This document shows positions 7,890 through 16,454 of a stretch of DNA of 48,249 nucleotides, piece after piece. Each line of letters begins with the position of its first letter. Position 1 is the stretch's first letter. Under the pieces are notes generated by a model. The model made no database searches. It worked only from the letters and a program-made list of their open reading frames with translations, and was not told the origin of the DNA. The position numbers and the translations under genes were made by a program. The stretch covers positions 1 to 48,249 of the forward strand of contig JAEOSU010000047.1 in the NCBI GenBank assembly GCA_016840165.1, read 5' to 3'. The DNA comes from Promethearchaeota archaeon (GTDB lineage Archaea; Asgardarchaeota; Lokiarchaeia; Sigyniarchaeales; SOKP01).

Positions 7890-8294
7890 CTATTCTTCAA
7901 ACAAGTCATCAAATTTCATACCAAGCTTCTTGGCTATCTTTTCTAGGTCCAGTTTAGTAAAATCATTATCTAACTCAATATCAATATTATTTAATTTGAT
8001 TAATTTATTGGTTGTAATTCCCACTTCAGAAGAAATCTTCTCTAACTCTTCAAGTGTTTTGTTTTTTAATATATCTTTAATAATCGGTTCTTGATAAAAA
8101 ATTTCTTTTAAAGGTTTTTCTAATACTTCTGCGATTTTAAATGAAATTGTGAGAGAAGGATTATATGATCCCTTTTCTAAATAATAGATTGTTTGACGTG
8201 AAACTCCTATTTTATCAGCTAACTCTTGCTGACTTAGATTATATTCTTCTCTTATTTCCTTGATGTGTGATTTTACTTTAGTTTTGAACCTCAA
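7890..8294 (-). CDS. XRE-family helix-turn-helix regulator
   Basis: 134 aa. The N-terminal XRE helix-turn-helix is textbook (IREEYNLSQQELADKIGV, SRQTIYYLEKGSYNPS, FKIAEVL). The C-terminal ~60 residues are helical and end LDLEKIAKKLGMKFDDLFEE, resembling the last helices of another XRE domain. The TTG start at 8294 has GGTGAG six bases upstream. Its HTH resembles that of the neighbouring membrane gene at 8356-9186 on the same strand, ~60 nt upstream, so the two probably act together. Confidence 0.8.
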   Translation of the reverse strand: MRFKTKVKSHIKEIREEYNLSQQELADKIGVSRQTIYYLEKGSYNPSLTISFKIAEVLEKPLKEIFYQEPIIKDILKNKTLEELEKISSEVGITTNKLIKLNNIDIELDNDFTKLDLEKIAKKLGMKFDDLFEE

Positions 8295-8355
8295 TTATTT
8301 CTCACCATTCGTGTAAGAATCTAATCGCATCTAGTAAGTATTGGAAAAAATTTTA

Positions 8356-9186
8356 TTACCCTTCCTTTAATTTAAAAAGCTCCTCAATGGTGCAATTTAA
8401 TACTTCTGCGATTTTATATGCCAGTACTAAACTGGGATTATATCGTCCTTCTTCGAGATATTTAATGGTTTGTGGGGGAACTCCGACTCTTTCGGCTAAC
8501 TGGGAAACGCTAAGGCTAGCTTTTTCTCTTAATTCCTTAATAGAGGTTTGTAAAAGTTCGCCTTCACGAATCTTTGAAAGAATATAACTAATGAAGTTAT
8601 CAAAGGCTAATTCTTGCGGTCTAAAAATCTTATCTTCCAATCCCTCTGGTGATTGTGAGGATTGAAAAATCATTTTTTTAATCTGATCTTCAATGATTTG
8701 TGGATCTTTTAAACCCGGGATATAACCTTCAGGACCAATTCCTCTGGATTTTGTACCAGAACTCACTGCACTATGTCCAGCGGTTTCAATTTTTACAGTA
8801 TAGGTCTTGAACATCCTATCAAAAATACCACATACTATATTGATGTTTTGGATTCGCTTATAGGGAATAGTTGCGCGCATCTTTGTAAATACGCCATGAT
8901 TAATAACAATGTTATTTTCCTGTATCATATATGAGAAATTTCTCTTATATGCGGCAAAATATAAAGCTGACACAGGAGCAATAATCAAATAAGGAACAAC
9001 TATAAAACTAATAATCAATACCAGGAAAAGACTAAAATCGAATTGTCCACTAAAAATTAAGTACACTAAGAATGTTATTATTAAAGCAATAGCTATAAGA
9101 AACAGGAATAAGTTGTTCTTTAAAGACTCCTTTTTGACAAAAGCGCGCGAAATTGTGCCTCTATACACTTCATTTTTATTATTCAC
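8356..9186 (-). CDS. Membrane bPH2-domain protein fused to XRE helix-turn-helix
   Basis: 276 aa. Two transmembrane helices (about residues 25-47 and 52-78) are followed by a bacterial PH domain 2 (YdbS/YdbT type: FSYMIQENNIVINHGVFTKM, IPYKRIQNINIV, VKIETAG). A linker leads to a C-terminal XRE helix-turn-helix (REKASLSVSQLAERVGV, PQTIKYLEEGRYNPS, AYKIAEVLNCTIEELF). GTG start with GGAGGT eight bases upstream. A DNA-binding domain tethered to the membrane through a bPH2 module suggests direct sensing of the membrane. Its HTH is similar to that of 7890-8294, which follows on the same strand. Confidence 0.8.
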   Translation of the reverse strand: MNNKNEVYRGTISRAFVKKESLKNNLFLFLIAIALIITFLVYLIFSGQFDFSLFLVLIISFIVVPYLIIAPVSALYFAAYKRNFSYMIQENNIVINHGVFTKMRATIPYKRIQNINIVCGIFDRMFKTYTVKIETAGHSAVSSGTKSRGIGPEGYIPGLKDPQIIEDQIKKMIFQSSQSPEGLEDKIFRPQELAFDNFISYILSKIREGELLQTSIKELREKASLSVSQLAERVGVPPQTIKYLEEGRYNPSLVLAYKIAEVLNCTIEELFKLKEG

Positions 9187-9240
9187 TCTCTTTTACCTCC
9201 AAAAAAATTATAAAATGATTATTTATATATAAATAAAGTT

Positions 9241-9265
9241 TACAATGCTATAAAAATATATTGTA
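9241..9265 (-). promoter_or_regulatory. Inverted repeat upstream of the bPH2-XRE gene
   Basis: TACAAT (9241-9246) and ATTGTA (9260-9265) flank an AT-rich spacer just upstream of a TATA-like stretch (9223-9233 on the minus strand) of the bPH2-XRE gene. It is a candidate operator for either XRE protein. The arms are short, so this is tentative. Confidence 0.25.
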
Positions 9266-9463
9266 TAATCTATTGAGGGAATTTTAAGAGTTTCTAATGA
9301 TGTATAATAAGGTTCACAAATTAATAAATAGCAAAATATAACATCAAGAAGGCTCTTAATAAGACTATATTTAAACGATCAAAACATTTAAATATGATTG
9401 TAAAGTATACTAGTCATGGATTAGGTATAACTGATAATTAATTAAAAAAAAGTAGGTGAAAAC

Positions 9464-9880
9464 ATGACTGAAACGGCTAAATTAGCATTAATGGATAAAG
9501 AAAAAGAATTTGCTAATTTGGAGTCATTAATTAGTGATTTTGAAATATCTAATAGAGACCAGGTATATATAGATGACTTTAAATTGTTAGATTATAACTC
9601 AGACCTTTCTATTGACCCGAATCGCCAACAAAAGTCAAGATCTAGTTCACTAACTAAACTAAAATTCATGATTATTACTATCTTTATAAGTTCACTAATT
9701 CAAAGTATCTTGTATGTATTCATCATACCAAATCGATTTAGTTGGTCAGATAAAGTAGTAGCTTTTTTTCTCGTATTCATTTGGATTTTGCTTTTCAACA
9801 CTACATTTTTTATCCCCGGTGCTATCAAAATTATAGCTAACTATTTAAATAAAGCATTTGCAGATTATGAATGCCTATAA
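9464..9880 (+). CDS. Small two-helix membrane protein
   Basis: 138 aa. A charged N-terminal half (~70 residues, MTETAKLALMDKEKEFANLE) precedes two transmembrane helices (about residues 68-88 and 98-120). ATG start with AGGTGA five bases upstream. I recognise no family. It begins a plus-strand run of membrane genes leading to two GT87-like glycosyltransferases. The next gene (10001) has the same plan of polar N-terminus plus two helices, which suggests related roles. Confidence 0.65.
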   Translation: MTETAKLALMDKEKEFANLESLISDFEISNRDQVYIDDFKLLDYNSDLSIDPNRQQKSRSSSLTKLKFMIITIFISSLIQSILYVFIIPNRFSWSDKVVAFFLVFIWILLFNTTFFIPGAIKIIANYLNKAFADYECL

Positions 9881-10000
9881 CTTAATTGAAAAAATTAAGC
9901 CTTATCAGTACGGAATCACTAATTTTGAGAGTAGATTAACACCTAATCTAATGAATAAGAAGTAAACTAAGAATAATTAAATCAATAGAGGTGAATACTT

Positions 10001-10324
10001 TTGGTTGAAAGCAAAAAACTCCTTCAATTAAAAGATAACAGTATAAATCAAAGTACACTATCAGCTGATAATTCAAAAGATAATGATTACAAAGGAAATC
10101 TTAAAACGAGTTTAATTTATGCGATTCTGTTCGATTGTTTATTAATATTCGCATGTATAAGTTTTATTTGCTTATTTTATGTAATTGGCGGAATTCTGCT
10201 CAATCCATTATTGATCTTTGGCACATTGGTTATTATCTTATTATTTGCCTTGATTGAAACCATGAATCTTGTGGAAAAAAATGTTGTTAAAAATAAGAAT
10301 CAGGGTGAAATCTCTAATGAATAG
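10001..10324 (+). CDS. Small two-helix membrane protein
   Basis: 107 aa. A polar N-terminus of ~35 residues is followed by two transmembrane helices (about 38-62 and 66-86) and a charged tail. The TTG start at 10001 is supported by GAGGTGA six bases upstream; there is no ATG in a better position. No family recognised. It overlaps the next small gene by 8 nt. Confidence 0.6.
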   Translation: MVESKKLLQLKDNSINQSTLSADNSKDNDYKGNLKTSLIYAILFDCLLIFACISFICLFYVIGGILLNPLLIFGTLVIILLFALIETMNLVEKNVVKNKNQGEISNE

Positions 10325-10457
10325 CATTATAAATAGTATCTGGACTCAAAAGATTAAATATTACATCGTAGTATTCTCTTATCTTATTTTTTTTACCTTA
10401 CCTTCGTTCTTGAATATGTTAATCAAAAGAAAGCGAAATAATACTAATGTGTATTAA
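10317..10457 (+). CDS. 46-aa single-helix membrane protein, translationally coupled
   Basis: ATG at 10317 gives MNSIINSIWTQKIKYY, one transmembrane helix (IVVFSYLIFFTLPSFLNML) and a basic tail (IKRKRNN). GGTGA (10303-10307) lies about nine bases upstream. The ATG overlaps the previous stop codon region by 8 nt, typical of translational coupling. A longer frame from 10269 lacks such a site. The function is unknown, and the short length limits certainty. Confidence 0.5.
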   Translation: MNSIINSIWTQKIKYYIVVFSYLIFFTLPSFLNMLIKRKRNNTNVY

Positions 10458-10597
10458 TTTTACATAGAATTTTAACTATTTTTTACCCTCTAACACATAG
10501 GATACATTTAATGATTTGCAAATACTATAGTTATAGTAATAATTATTGATTATGAAAAATTTTAAGGGGAAAAGGAGTATAAATATATTATTAAATT

Positions 10598-11881
10598 ATG
10601 TTGACGGATAAACTAAAAAACTTTAGAATCACATTTAACATATTCTGGAAGAGAAAAATCTTTAAAGTTTGTTTTTCCCTCCATCTTACATACTTTATAA
10701 TTGGACTTATTTTAACTATCTTTTTTTTAAGAGAATTTAATGATTTTTTAGTTTATCATAATGTTGGAAAAGTATTTCTTTCTGATATTGAAAATTTATA
10801 TGACCCTTCCAATTATTTATGGCCATATAGATATTTCCCCCTAAGTGGTTTTTTATTTGTACCTTTTTCATTACTACCTTTTGAAGCGGCTTTTATCCTA
10901 TTCAATGTTTTTAATTTAATAATTAATTTTGTGAATTGCTTAATTCTTCATAAAATTATTAATCTAATTAGTCACAATGAGGAGACTTTAAAAAGAGAAA
11001 TCTACTACTTAAGTCTTTATTTGGTAGCATTACCCCATGCTTTTAATTATGCGATGGGCCAAACTAACTCATTGGTTTCAATGGTTCTTTTAGCCTCTCT
11101 CTATGTTTTTTTAAAACATGATAATCTAAAATGGAATATATTAGGGGGATTATTGGTTGGAATAAGTCTTAATATCAAGCCAATCACAATTTTTATTGTT
11201 CCCTTCTTAATTACCTTTACTATTAAATTAAAAGGTAAATTAAATATGCTAGAGATAAAGCGCTCTTTTGTACGACTTCTCGGTGCATCTCTTCCAATTT
11301 TACTCAATCTCCCATTACTAATAGCAATTCCGGGATTGTTTAACGGTTTTTTAGAGATAAATTTTGTCGGCACTGAAACTTTGATTGTAAATAATTCATT
11401 TAGTATTACAAAATTGATTATTAATTTATTATCTATGCTTAATGTTGAAACTAATCTATTATTAGATCTTCAAATTATAATCTTTTTAATTATTTTCGTA
11501 TTGATTGGAGTAGTTGGGTTCCTGATTTTTATAATACGTAAGCTACAAACGAATTATATCATATATGGTTATATCATAGGAATCTTAGTAATGCTATTAG
11601 TATATTTTGACTCCTGGGATCTACATTTGATAATACTTATTCCTCTACTTATGATTTCAATAATTCACTTGGAAGATTTACCTAAATCACATAAAAGTAG
11701 AATGTTTCTTCTAAAAAGTCTGAAAAGAAGTATTTATTTTTTTATCTTTATTGATCTTCCGATTTTTGGTTTAATTTACCTATTAAAAGATATATTTCCC
11801 TATAATTTCATTCCTACAATATTTTTACTACTGATTTATGTAAGTTCAGGAAAATATCTCTTAACAGAAGAGAAAGAGTAA
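10598..11881 (+). CDS. GT87-like polytopic glycosyltransferase (DUF2029)
   Basis: 427 aa with about 10 transmembrane helices. An early acidic loop after helix 1 (REFNDFLVYH) is followed by YDPSNYLWPYRYFPLSGF, which resembles the Asp and 'YPP' region of polyprenyl-phosphate-mannose mannosyltransferases (GT87). A GQTNSLV motif and NIKPITIFIVPF follow, also typical. Such enzymes move a hexose from a lipid carrier to an acceptor on the outer face of the membrane. The second GT87-like gene starts 31 nt downstream. Substrate is unknown. Confidence 0.7.
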   Translation: MLTDKLKNFRITFNIFWKRKIFKVCFSLHLTYFIIGLILTIFFLREFNDFLVYHNVGKVFLSDIENLYDPSNYLWPYRYFPLSGFLFVPFSLLPFEAAFILFNVFNLIINFVNCLILHKIINLISHNEETLKREIYYLSLYLVALPHAFNYAMGQTNSLVSMVLLASLYVFLKHDNLKWNILGGLLVGISLNIKPITIFIVPFLITFTIKLKGKLNMLEIKRSFVRLLGASLPILLNLPLLIAIPGLFNGFLEINFVGTETLIVNNSFSITKLIINLLSMLNVETNLLLDLQIIIFLIIFVLIGVVGFLIFIIRKLQTNYIIYGYIIGILVMLLVYFDSWDLHLIILIPLLMISIIHLEDLPKSHKSRMFLLKSLKRSIYFFIFIDLPIFGLIYLLKDIFPYNFIPTIFLLLIYVSSGKYLLTEEKE

Positions 11882-11912
11882 AGGTTCGAAAAAATTTATT
11901 TAAAACAAATTA

Positions 11913-12785
11913 TTGAAATATAATATCGATTTTTCTATGGAAAAAGTATATATAGGGCAAAGAAGCATTTTAATTTTAATATCATCGATTATTGTAATTC
12001 AACTTATTGGATTAGCTCTCAGTATTATTAATGACCATTTTGGTTCTGATTTTTCAATATATTACGAAAATACTAAAGCCTTTTGGTTAAATCAAGAAAC
12101 CTATCAAATGGGAGACTTTTTTTACTTGAACTATTTTTACTTTTTGAATGCCTGGGTGTTATTGCTTCCAAAAAGTATAGGATTAATATTACACCTTATT
12201 CTCACAAATTTAATGTTTTATTATATCATTAAAAACATAAATCTAGTCTATGAACTATATTGGTTTTATGCAAACTTATTTTTAATTCTAATTTATTCGA
12301 TAACATTTAACACCGATATATGGATTGCACTCTCATTCTTATTATTTTTGAAATATCGAAGGAGATGGTACTCTCCTTTTTTCTTATTATTAAGTTTTTT
12401 CAAAATAACACCAATTTTAGCATTTGGATTAATATTTTTAATAATTTTATATTATGAGAGAGAAATTTTAATAAAATTACTACCGGGCCTTATGGGCGTT
12501 TTTATTATAATTGGAATATCTTTTTTCACAAGCACAGGATTAATCAGTAGTGTTACCAATTTTGGGAATAGCCTATTTACCGATATGGGAATAATTGTAT
12601 TTTTTCAGCCGCCCCATTTTTGTTGGTGGTCTATTCCTCTATTGTTTTATACTAAATTTAAAGCAATTGATATTAAAATGGCAAAGAAGGTCTGGATTAT
12701 TTATGCATGTCTTACTCTCTTCTATGGATTTTATATCTTGATTCAGAGTTCTTCCGTTTTATCGGACTACTTATTTAATTCCTAG
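11913..12785 (+). CDS. GT87-like polytopic membrane protein
   Basis: 290 aa with about 8 transmembrane helices. After the first helix comes GSDFSIYYENTKAFWLNQE, matching the acidic loop of GT87 enzymes, and FFKITPILAFGLIF corresponds to their 'KP..l' segment. At 290 aa it is shorter than the neighbour (427) and typical members. TTG at 11913 or ATG at 11937 could be the start; neither has a strong ribosome-binding site. It is probably co-transcribed with the gene before it. It may be a truncated or diverged glycosyltransferase. Confidence 0.6.
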   Translation: MKYNIDFSMEKVYIGQRSILILISSIIVIQLIGLALSIINDHFGSDFSIYYENTKAFWLNQETYQMGDFFYLNYFYFLNAWVLLLPKSIGLILHLILTNLMFYYIIKNINLVYELYWFYANLFLILIYSITFNTDIWIALSFLLFLKYRRRWYSPFFLLLSFFKITPILAFGLIFLIILYYEREILIKLLPGLMGVFIIIGISFFTSTGLISSVTNFGNSLFTDMGIIVFFQPPHFCWWSIPLLFYTKFKAIDIKMAKKVWIIYACLTLFYGFYILIQSSSVLSDYLFNS

Positions 12786-12868
12786 ATAGAAATCAGAAAA
12801 AAAGATCTTTTAATTAATTTAGAATACTCAATTAAAATAATAAAATATAAATTATTTTCTCAATTGCG

Positions 12869-13459
12869 ATGAATTTTCTATTATTAGATATCTTAGCTTG
12901 TCCAATTGATAAGGAACACCCTCTAAAATTATACATCTTCTCCTACGATACCCCTCAAGATCAAATAGAACAAATTTTATCTAAAGATGGTGATTCAAAA
13001 ATAATAAATTTAACAAGGAAAGATGGGGAATTATTCCTAAAAGATAAAATAATAACCAAATCAACTCCTCTGGAAGAATATCTTAACCAAATCCAATCTA
13101 AAATTGATTTGTTAGAACTTGTTGTTGATTATAGTATTAATACGGCTAGTAATAAATATATTAAAAAAATTAAGTCAGATGTAAAGAAGAGTTTAGCTGA
13201 GTTCTCTGCTACGCACAAAAAATCTCAAATTGAAAATATATTACCAGATTTGCTTTTACTCAACAAATTTCTCTTAGATGTAAAAATTGAAACAGGAGTA
13301 TTATTATGTCCGAAATGCAATCGTTGGTATCCAATATTTGAAGCTATTCCTCAGCTTCTTCCAGATGGACAGCGTAATTTTAAAGAAGAGATTAAAAGAT
13401 TTGCAACCAAGACTGAGAAATTCAATCAATTTAGAAACGAAAATAACATTTCTATTTAA
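12869..13459 (+). CDS. Trm112-like zinc-binding protein with long internal insert
   Basis: 196 aa. The N-terminus MNFLLLDILACPID and the C-terminal part LLCPKCNRWYPIFEAIPQLL are the two halves of the Trm112/YbaR zinc domain (Cys11, Cys147, Cys150). Known archaeal and bacterial members are ~60 aa, whereas the eukaryotic Trm112 has a helical insert between the halves. Here about 130 mostly helical residues are inserted. Trm112 proteins activate and stabilise SAM methyltransferases that act on tRNA, rRNA or release factors. The gene is convergent with a methyltransferase gene and overlaps it by 8 nt. That partnership is an inference. The last ~25 residues are charged. Confidence 0.75.
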   Translation: MNFLLLDILACPIDKEHPLKLYIFSYDTPQDQIEQILSKDGDSKIINLTRKDGELFLKDKIITKSTPLEEYLNQIQSKIDLLELVVDYSINTASNKYIKKIKSDVKKSLAEFSATHKKSQIENILPDLLLLNKFLLDVKIETGVLLCPKCNRWYPIFEAIPQLLPDGQRNFKEEIKRFATKTEKFNQFRNENNISI

Positions 13460-14207
13460 TTTTCTTACTTATTAAGGTTATTGAACCCGCCTTCCTTAAA
13501 TCATCTAGATCTAATTCTGTCTTGATATTGTTTACTTTCTCCTTTACACCCTTGTAATATAGATTAAAGAGGTAACTCTCAACAGCCTTTATAATTTTTG
13601 GAGGAATTTTTTCTAATAGACTAAAATACTTTAGAAAAAATCTCGCCATCCTATCTTGAAATTTAGGATTTAAAGGTATCTGTGAATGGGTATAATATTT
13701 AATCATTTTCAGATTGTTTTCTCTGAGTAATTTAAATACATCTCGTATGTCATATTTTCTATAATGTCCGAAAAATTCATCATAATAATTAAAAAATTCA
13801 GGTCTAAGAGGAACAGACAAAACAAACAATCCACCAACTTCGAGTAGTGAAATAATCTGATGCATCGCTTTAATATCGTCTTCAATATGTTCTATGACAT
13901 CAAAAGCGAAAACACAATCAAAAGATCCGTCTTTAAAAGGAAGAGAGGTTATGTCAGCAACAATACATCTATCCGTAAACTCTGTTAAAGCTTTTAAAGA
14001 CACTTCTGAAATATCAATAAAGAAACCTTCTTTTAGATCTATTTTCGGATAAGAACCACATCCAATTTCTAAAAATTTAGTACATTCAAAATTCTTTTTA
14101 ATATAATCATATAGTACTGTTTCATTTTTTACTTCAATATGCGCCCAAAATAAATCATAAATATCTTTATTATATTTTTGAATACTATCGTTATTTTCTT
14201 CGATCAT
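13452..14207 (-). CDS. SAM-dependent methyltransferase (class I)
   Basis: 251 aa. Class I motifs: FLEIGCGSYPKID (motif I), FIDISEVSLKAL (motif II), DITSLPFKDGSFDCVFAFDVIEHIED (motifs III-IV, UbiE/type-11 pattern), and EVGGLFVLSVPLRPEF (post-motif). The C-terminal ~90 residues look helical and may form an acceptor domain. ATG start. The 3' end overlaps that of the Trm112-like gene. The DVIEH pattern is common in small-molecule or lipid methyltransferases and in glycan-associated ones, and the nearby glycosyltransferases are compatible with that. Substrate unknown. Confidence 0.8.
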   Translation of the reverse strand: MIEENNDSIQKYNKDIYDLFWAHIEVKNETVLYDYIKKNFECTKFLEIGCGSYPKIDLKEGFFIDISEVSLKALTEFTDRCIVADITSLPFKDGSFDCVFAFDVIEHIEDDIKAMHQIISLLEVGGLFVLSVPLRPEFFNYYDEFFGHYRKYDIRDVFKLLRENNLKMIKYYTHSQIPLNPKFQDRMARFFLKYFSLLEKIPPKIIKAVESYLFNLYYKGVKEKVNNIKTELDLDDLRKAGSITLISKKIK

Positions 14208-14346
14208 TAAAAAACCTTTATCCTAATAGGTTATTATACATTAAGAGCAATCTATATCAATAAATGGTGTTATTTAGATTAATTTAACGGAAAATAAATG
14301 TGTCTATTTTTTAAAAATTTTTACTAAGTAATAAAAAAAAGAAGAA

Positions 14347-15126
14347 TTATTTTTTAAATACAAAGCCTTGAGGATCGATAACTTCATGTAATATTTTTAG
14401 ATCTTCTTTAGAGGGTGGAGTAGTAGTACCAACTTCTTCAGCAATTAATAATTCAAATCCCGTTGCTTTCACAACATCATCAACGGTTATACCTGGATGA
14501 GTTGCGATAAGTCTCATTCTCTTTGATTGTGGTTCAAAATCCATCAAACATAAGTCAGTAATTACTTTTGAAGGACCGGTTCCTTCTGATAAGCCTTCTT
14601 CTTCTCTAGCGTTTGGACCATACAGATATCCAGGCGTGGTAATAAAATCTACTTTTTCAACGAATCTACGAGGACTATGACGATCCATTATAATTAATGT
14701 TTCCCACGCAAGTGATCCAAAATCATTGGCCCCCCCTGAACCAGGAAATCTCACCTTTGGATTCTCATAGTTATCTCCTATCATTGTAGAATTTAAATTG
14801 CCATAGGAGTCTATTTGAGCTCCTCCTAAAAAAGCATAATCAATAAATCCTCGGCGCATCGTATCCATTATATCTATCAAAGTCGTAGTACATAACGCTT
14901 TATGGATTGTTCTTGAATCACCAACTGATATAGGTAAAATTGGCAGTTGTGGTGCGATTCCACCCGCTTCAAAAAATATGATTAGGTTAGGAGCATGAGT
15001 TTGCTGCGCAAGCATTGCTGCTACTAAAGGTAGACCAGTTCCTACTGCTACTGATTTTCCATCCTCTAATTGTCGAGCAGCAACGACTGCCATTAATTCT
15101 CTTAATGAATAATGTTTAACTTCCAT
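14347..15126 (-). CDS. CoA-transferase family I, beta subunit (GctB-like)
   Basis: About 259 aa. The sequence AVGTGLPLVAAMLAQQ and FEAGGIAPQLPILPISVGDSR match family I CoA-transferase beta subunits; the Glu of FEAGG sits where the catalytic Glu (E-N/A-G) lies. FIDYAFLGGAQIDSYGNLNST and PGSGGANDFGS are further signatures. The GTG at 15135 coincides with the Shine-Dalgarno GAGGTGA, so the ATG at 15126 is preferred. It follows the alpha subunit immediately. Relatives act on glutaconate, 3-oxoacids or acetate/butyrate; the substrate is not certain. Confidence 0.88.
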   Translation of the reverse strand: MEVKHYSLRELMAVVAARQLEDGKSVAVGTGLPLVAAMLAQQTHAPNLIIFFEAGGIAPQLPILPISVGDSRTIHKALCTTTLIDIMDTMRRGFIDYAFLGGAQIDSYGNLNSTMIGDNYENPKVRFPGSGGANDFGSLAWETLIIMDRHSPRRFVEKVDFITTPGYLYGPNAREEEGLSEGTGPSKVITDLCLMDFEPQSKRMRLIATHPGITVDDVVKATGFELLIAEEVGTTTPPSKEDLKILHEVIDPQGFVFKK

Positions 15127-15131
15127 ATTTT

Positions 15132-16133
15132 TCACCTCACTGGTGGTCTTAAAAATTCAAGATCTCTGAGATTATATAATCTTTTTGCACCTAATTTGGT
15201 TAAATACTCATCAAAATCCTCAAGATTATAAATCCAATCATTTAACCAGTCTTTCAAAACCTTAGCATCCTTATTCCTTCCTACAGCGAGATAATCTTCC
15301 GTAAAATCATGATCAAAATAATACTTATATGGCATATTTCCTGGATGAGAACCCCATGGTTGTTCTATTACTGCATCAACCATAAAGAACGGAATTATTG
15401 TCCTACCAGGTTCTGCTCTTATTTTATCAGTAGAAACTAATTCTTCACATGTAACAATTACTCTTTTGGAAGCCCTTGCTTGTAAATCATCTTTCACAAT
15501 ATGACCATCAATTTGAACATTCCCATACATGTCGGCACGGTGTGCATGAAGAATGCATACGTCCGGATTTAAGGACGGCAGTAGTAATACTTTCTCTCCA
15601 GTAAAAGGGCACCTAACTACTTTACCAGGTGAATTCATCATTGTATCAGTACCTAACATAACTTTTACTGGAATGAATGGAATACCTTGAGCTCCTGCTC
15701 TTAACCTATATGACATAGCTCCATTTGTATAATCGGTTTTTTTTACTTCTCCCGATTCAAAAAGTTTTCTCTGAATCCCTGACAGCCCTCTAAGTTCAAA
15801 GCCAACTACATATGCAATATCTACCGCGCTAACACATCCTCCTGCCATCAATACATCAATATCTTGCACAGCAGTATGTCCTGCTACCAATAATTCTTTT
15901 TTTCGTTGTCGAACAATTTCATATATCAAAGCCATTGGAATTCGGATATGGCCAAATCCTCCTATTGCGAGATAATCCCCATTATTAATATATTTTTTAA
16001 CCGCGTCTTTAATTCGCATTCTTTTATCCTTTAATGCCCGAACTTTGTTTTCTCTAGTCCATTTTCGTACTTCTGAAGGTGTATTTTTGCAAAAAATTTC
16101 TCCTGTACCTTCTTTTAATATTTTCATGTCCAT
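15132..16133 (-). CDS. CoA-transferase family I, alpha subunit (GctA-like)
   Basis: 333 aa. The chain shows the family I alpha pattern: KDAVKKYINNGDYLAIGGFGHIRIP, AGHTAVQDIDVLMAGG, a VGFE segment, PFIPVKVMLGTDTMM, and LHAHRADMYGNVQIDG. It resembles glutaconate CoA-transferase subunit A more than succinyl-CoA:3-oxoacid transferases (usually ~240 aa). ATG start with GGGGGA eight bases upstream; the TATA box GTATAAATAT lies at 16200-16191. It is divergent from acetoacetyl-CoA synthetase, so both may handle related 3-oxoacids or degradation products. Confidence 0.88.
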   Translation of the reverse strand: MDMKILKEGTGEIFCKNTPSEVRKWTRENKVRALKDKRMRIKDAVKKYINNGDYLAIGGFGHIRIPMALIYEIVRQRKKELLVAGHTAVQDIDVLMAGGCVSAVDIAYVVGFELRGLSGIQRKLFESGEVKKTDYTNGAMSYRLRAGAQGIPFIPVKVMLGTDTMMNSPGKVVRCPFTGEKVLLLPSLNPDVCILHAHRADMYGNVQIDGHIVKDDLQARASKRVIVTCEELVSTDKIRAEPGRTIIPFFMVDAVIEQPWGSHPGNMPYKYYFDHDFTEDYLAVGRNKDAKVLKDWLNDWIYNLEDFDEYLTKLGAKRLYNLRDLEFLRPPVR

Positions 16134-16454
16134 ATTTTTTCCCCCGTCTATTACATATTAAATCATGATGAATAAATTTAGATTTAATTAATATTTATAC
16201 TTTTAACGGTGATAACGCTAATTTTAGCTAACTTTTTAGTCAATACGATAATAATATTTGTCAATCTAAAAAATAAGTAGATTTTTATTGATTTCACCTA
16301 TATTTAAATGAATTTTTATAATTTTTTCTATAAAAAGAATAAAGAGAGAAATCGATTCTGATAAAAATGTAAATAATGAAAATATTTAATTTTAAAATTT
16401 ATCCGAAATTAATAAAATAAATACACGAAATTTTCACTATAAGAGGCGTTAAAA
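16134..16454. promoter_or_regulatory. Divergent promoter region, CoA-transferase / acetoacetyl-CoA synthetase
   Basis: A 320-nt gap. For the CoA-transferase operon, GTATAAATAT (16200-16191, minus) lies 58 nt before the ATG. For the plus-strand gene, CTATAAAAAG (16328-16337) is the best TATA candidate, giving a leader of ~100 nt. A small inverted repeat GCTAA-tttt-AGC lies near 16217-16229. No small gene is visible. Confidence 0.4.
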
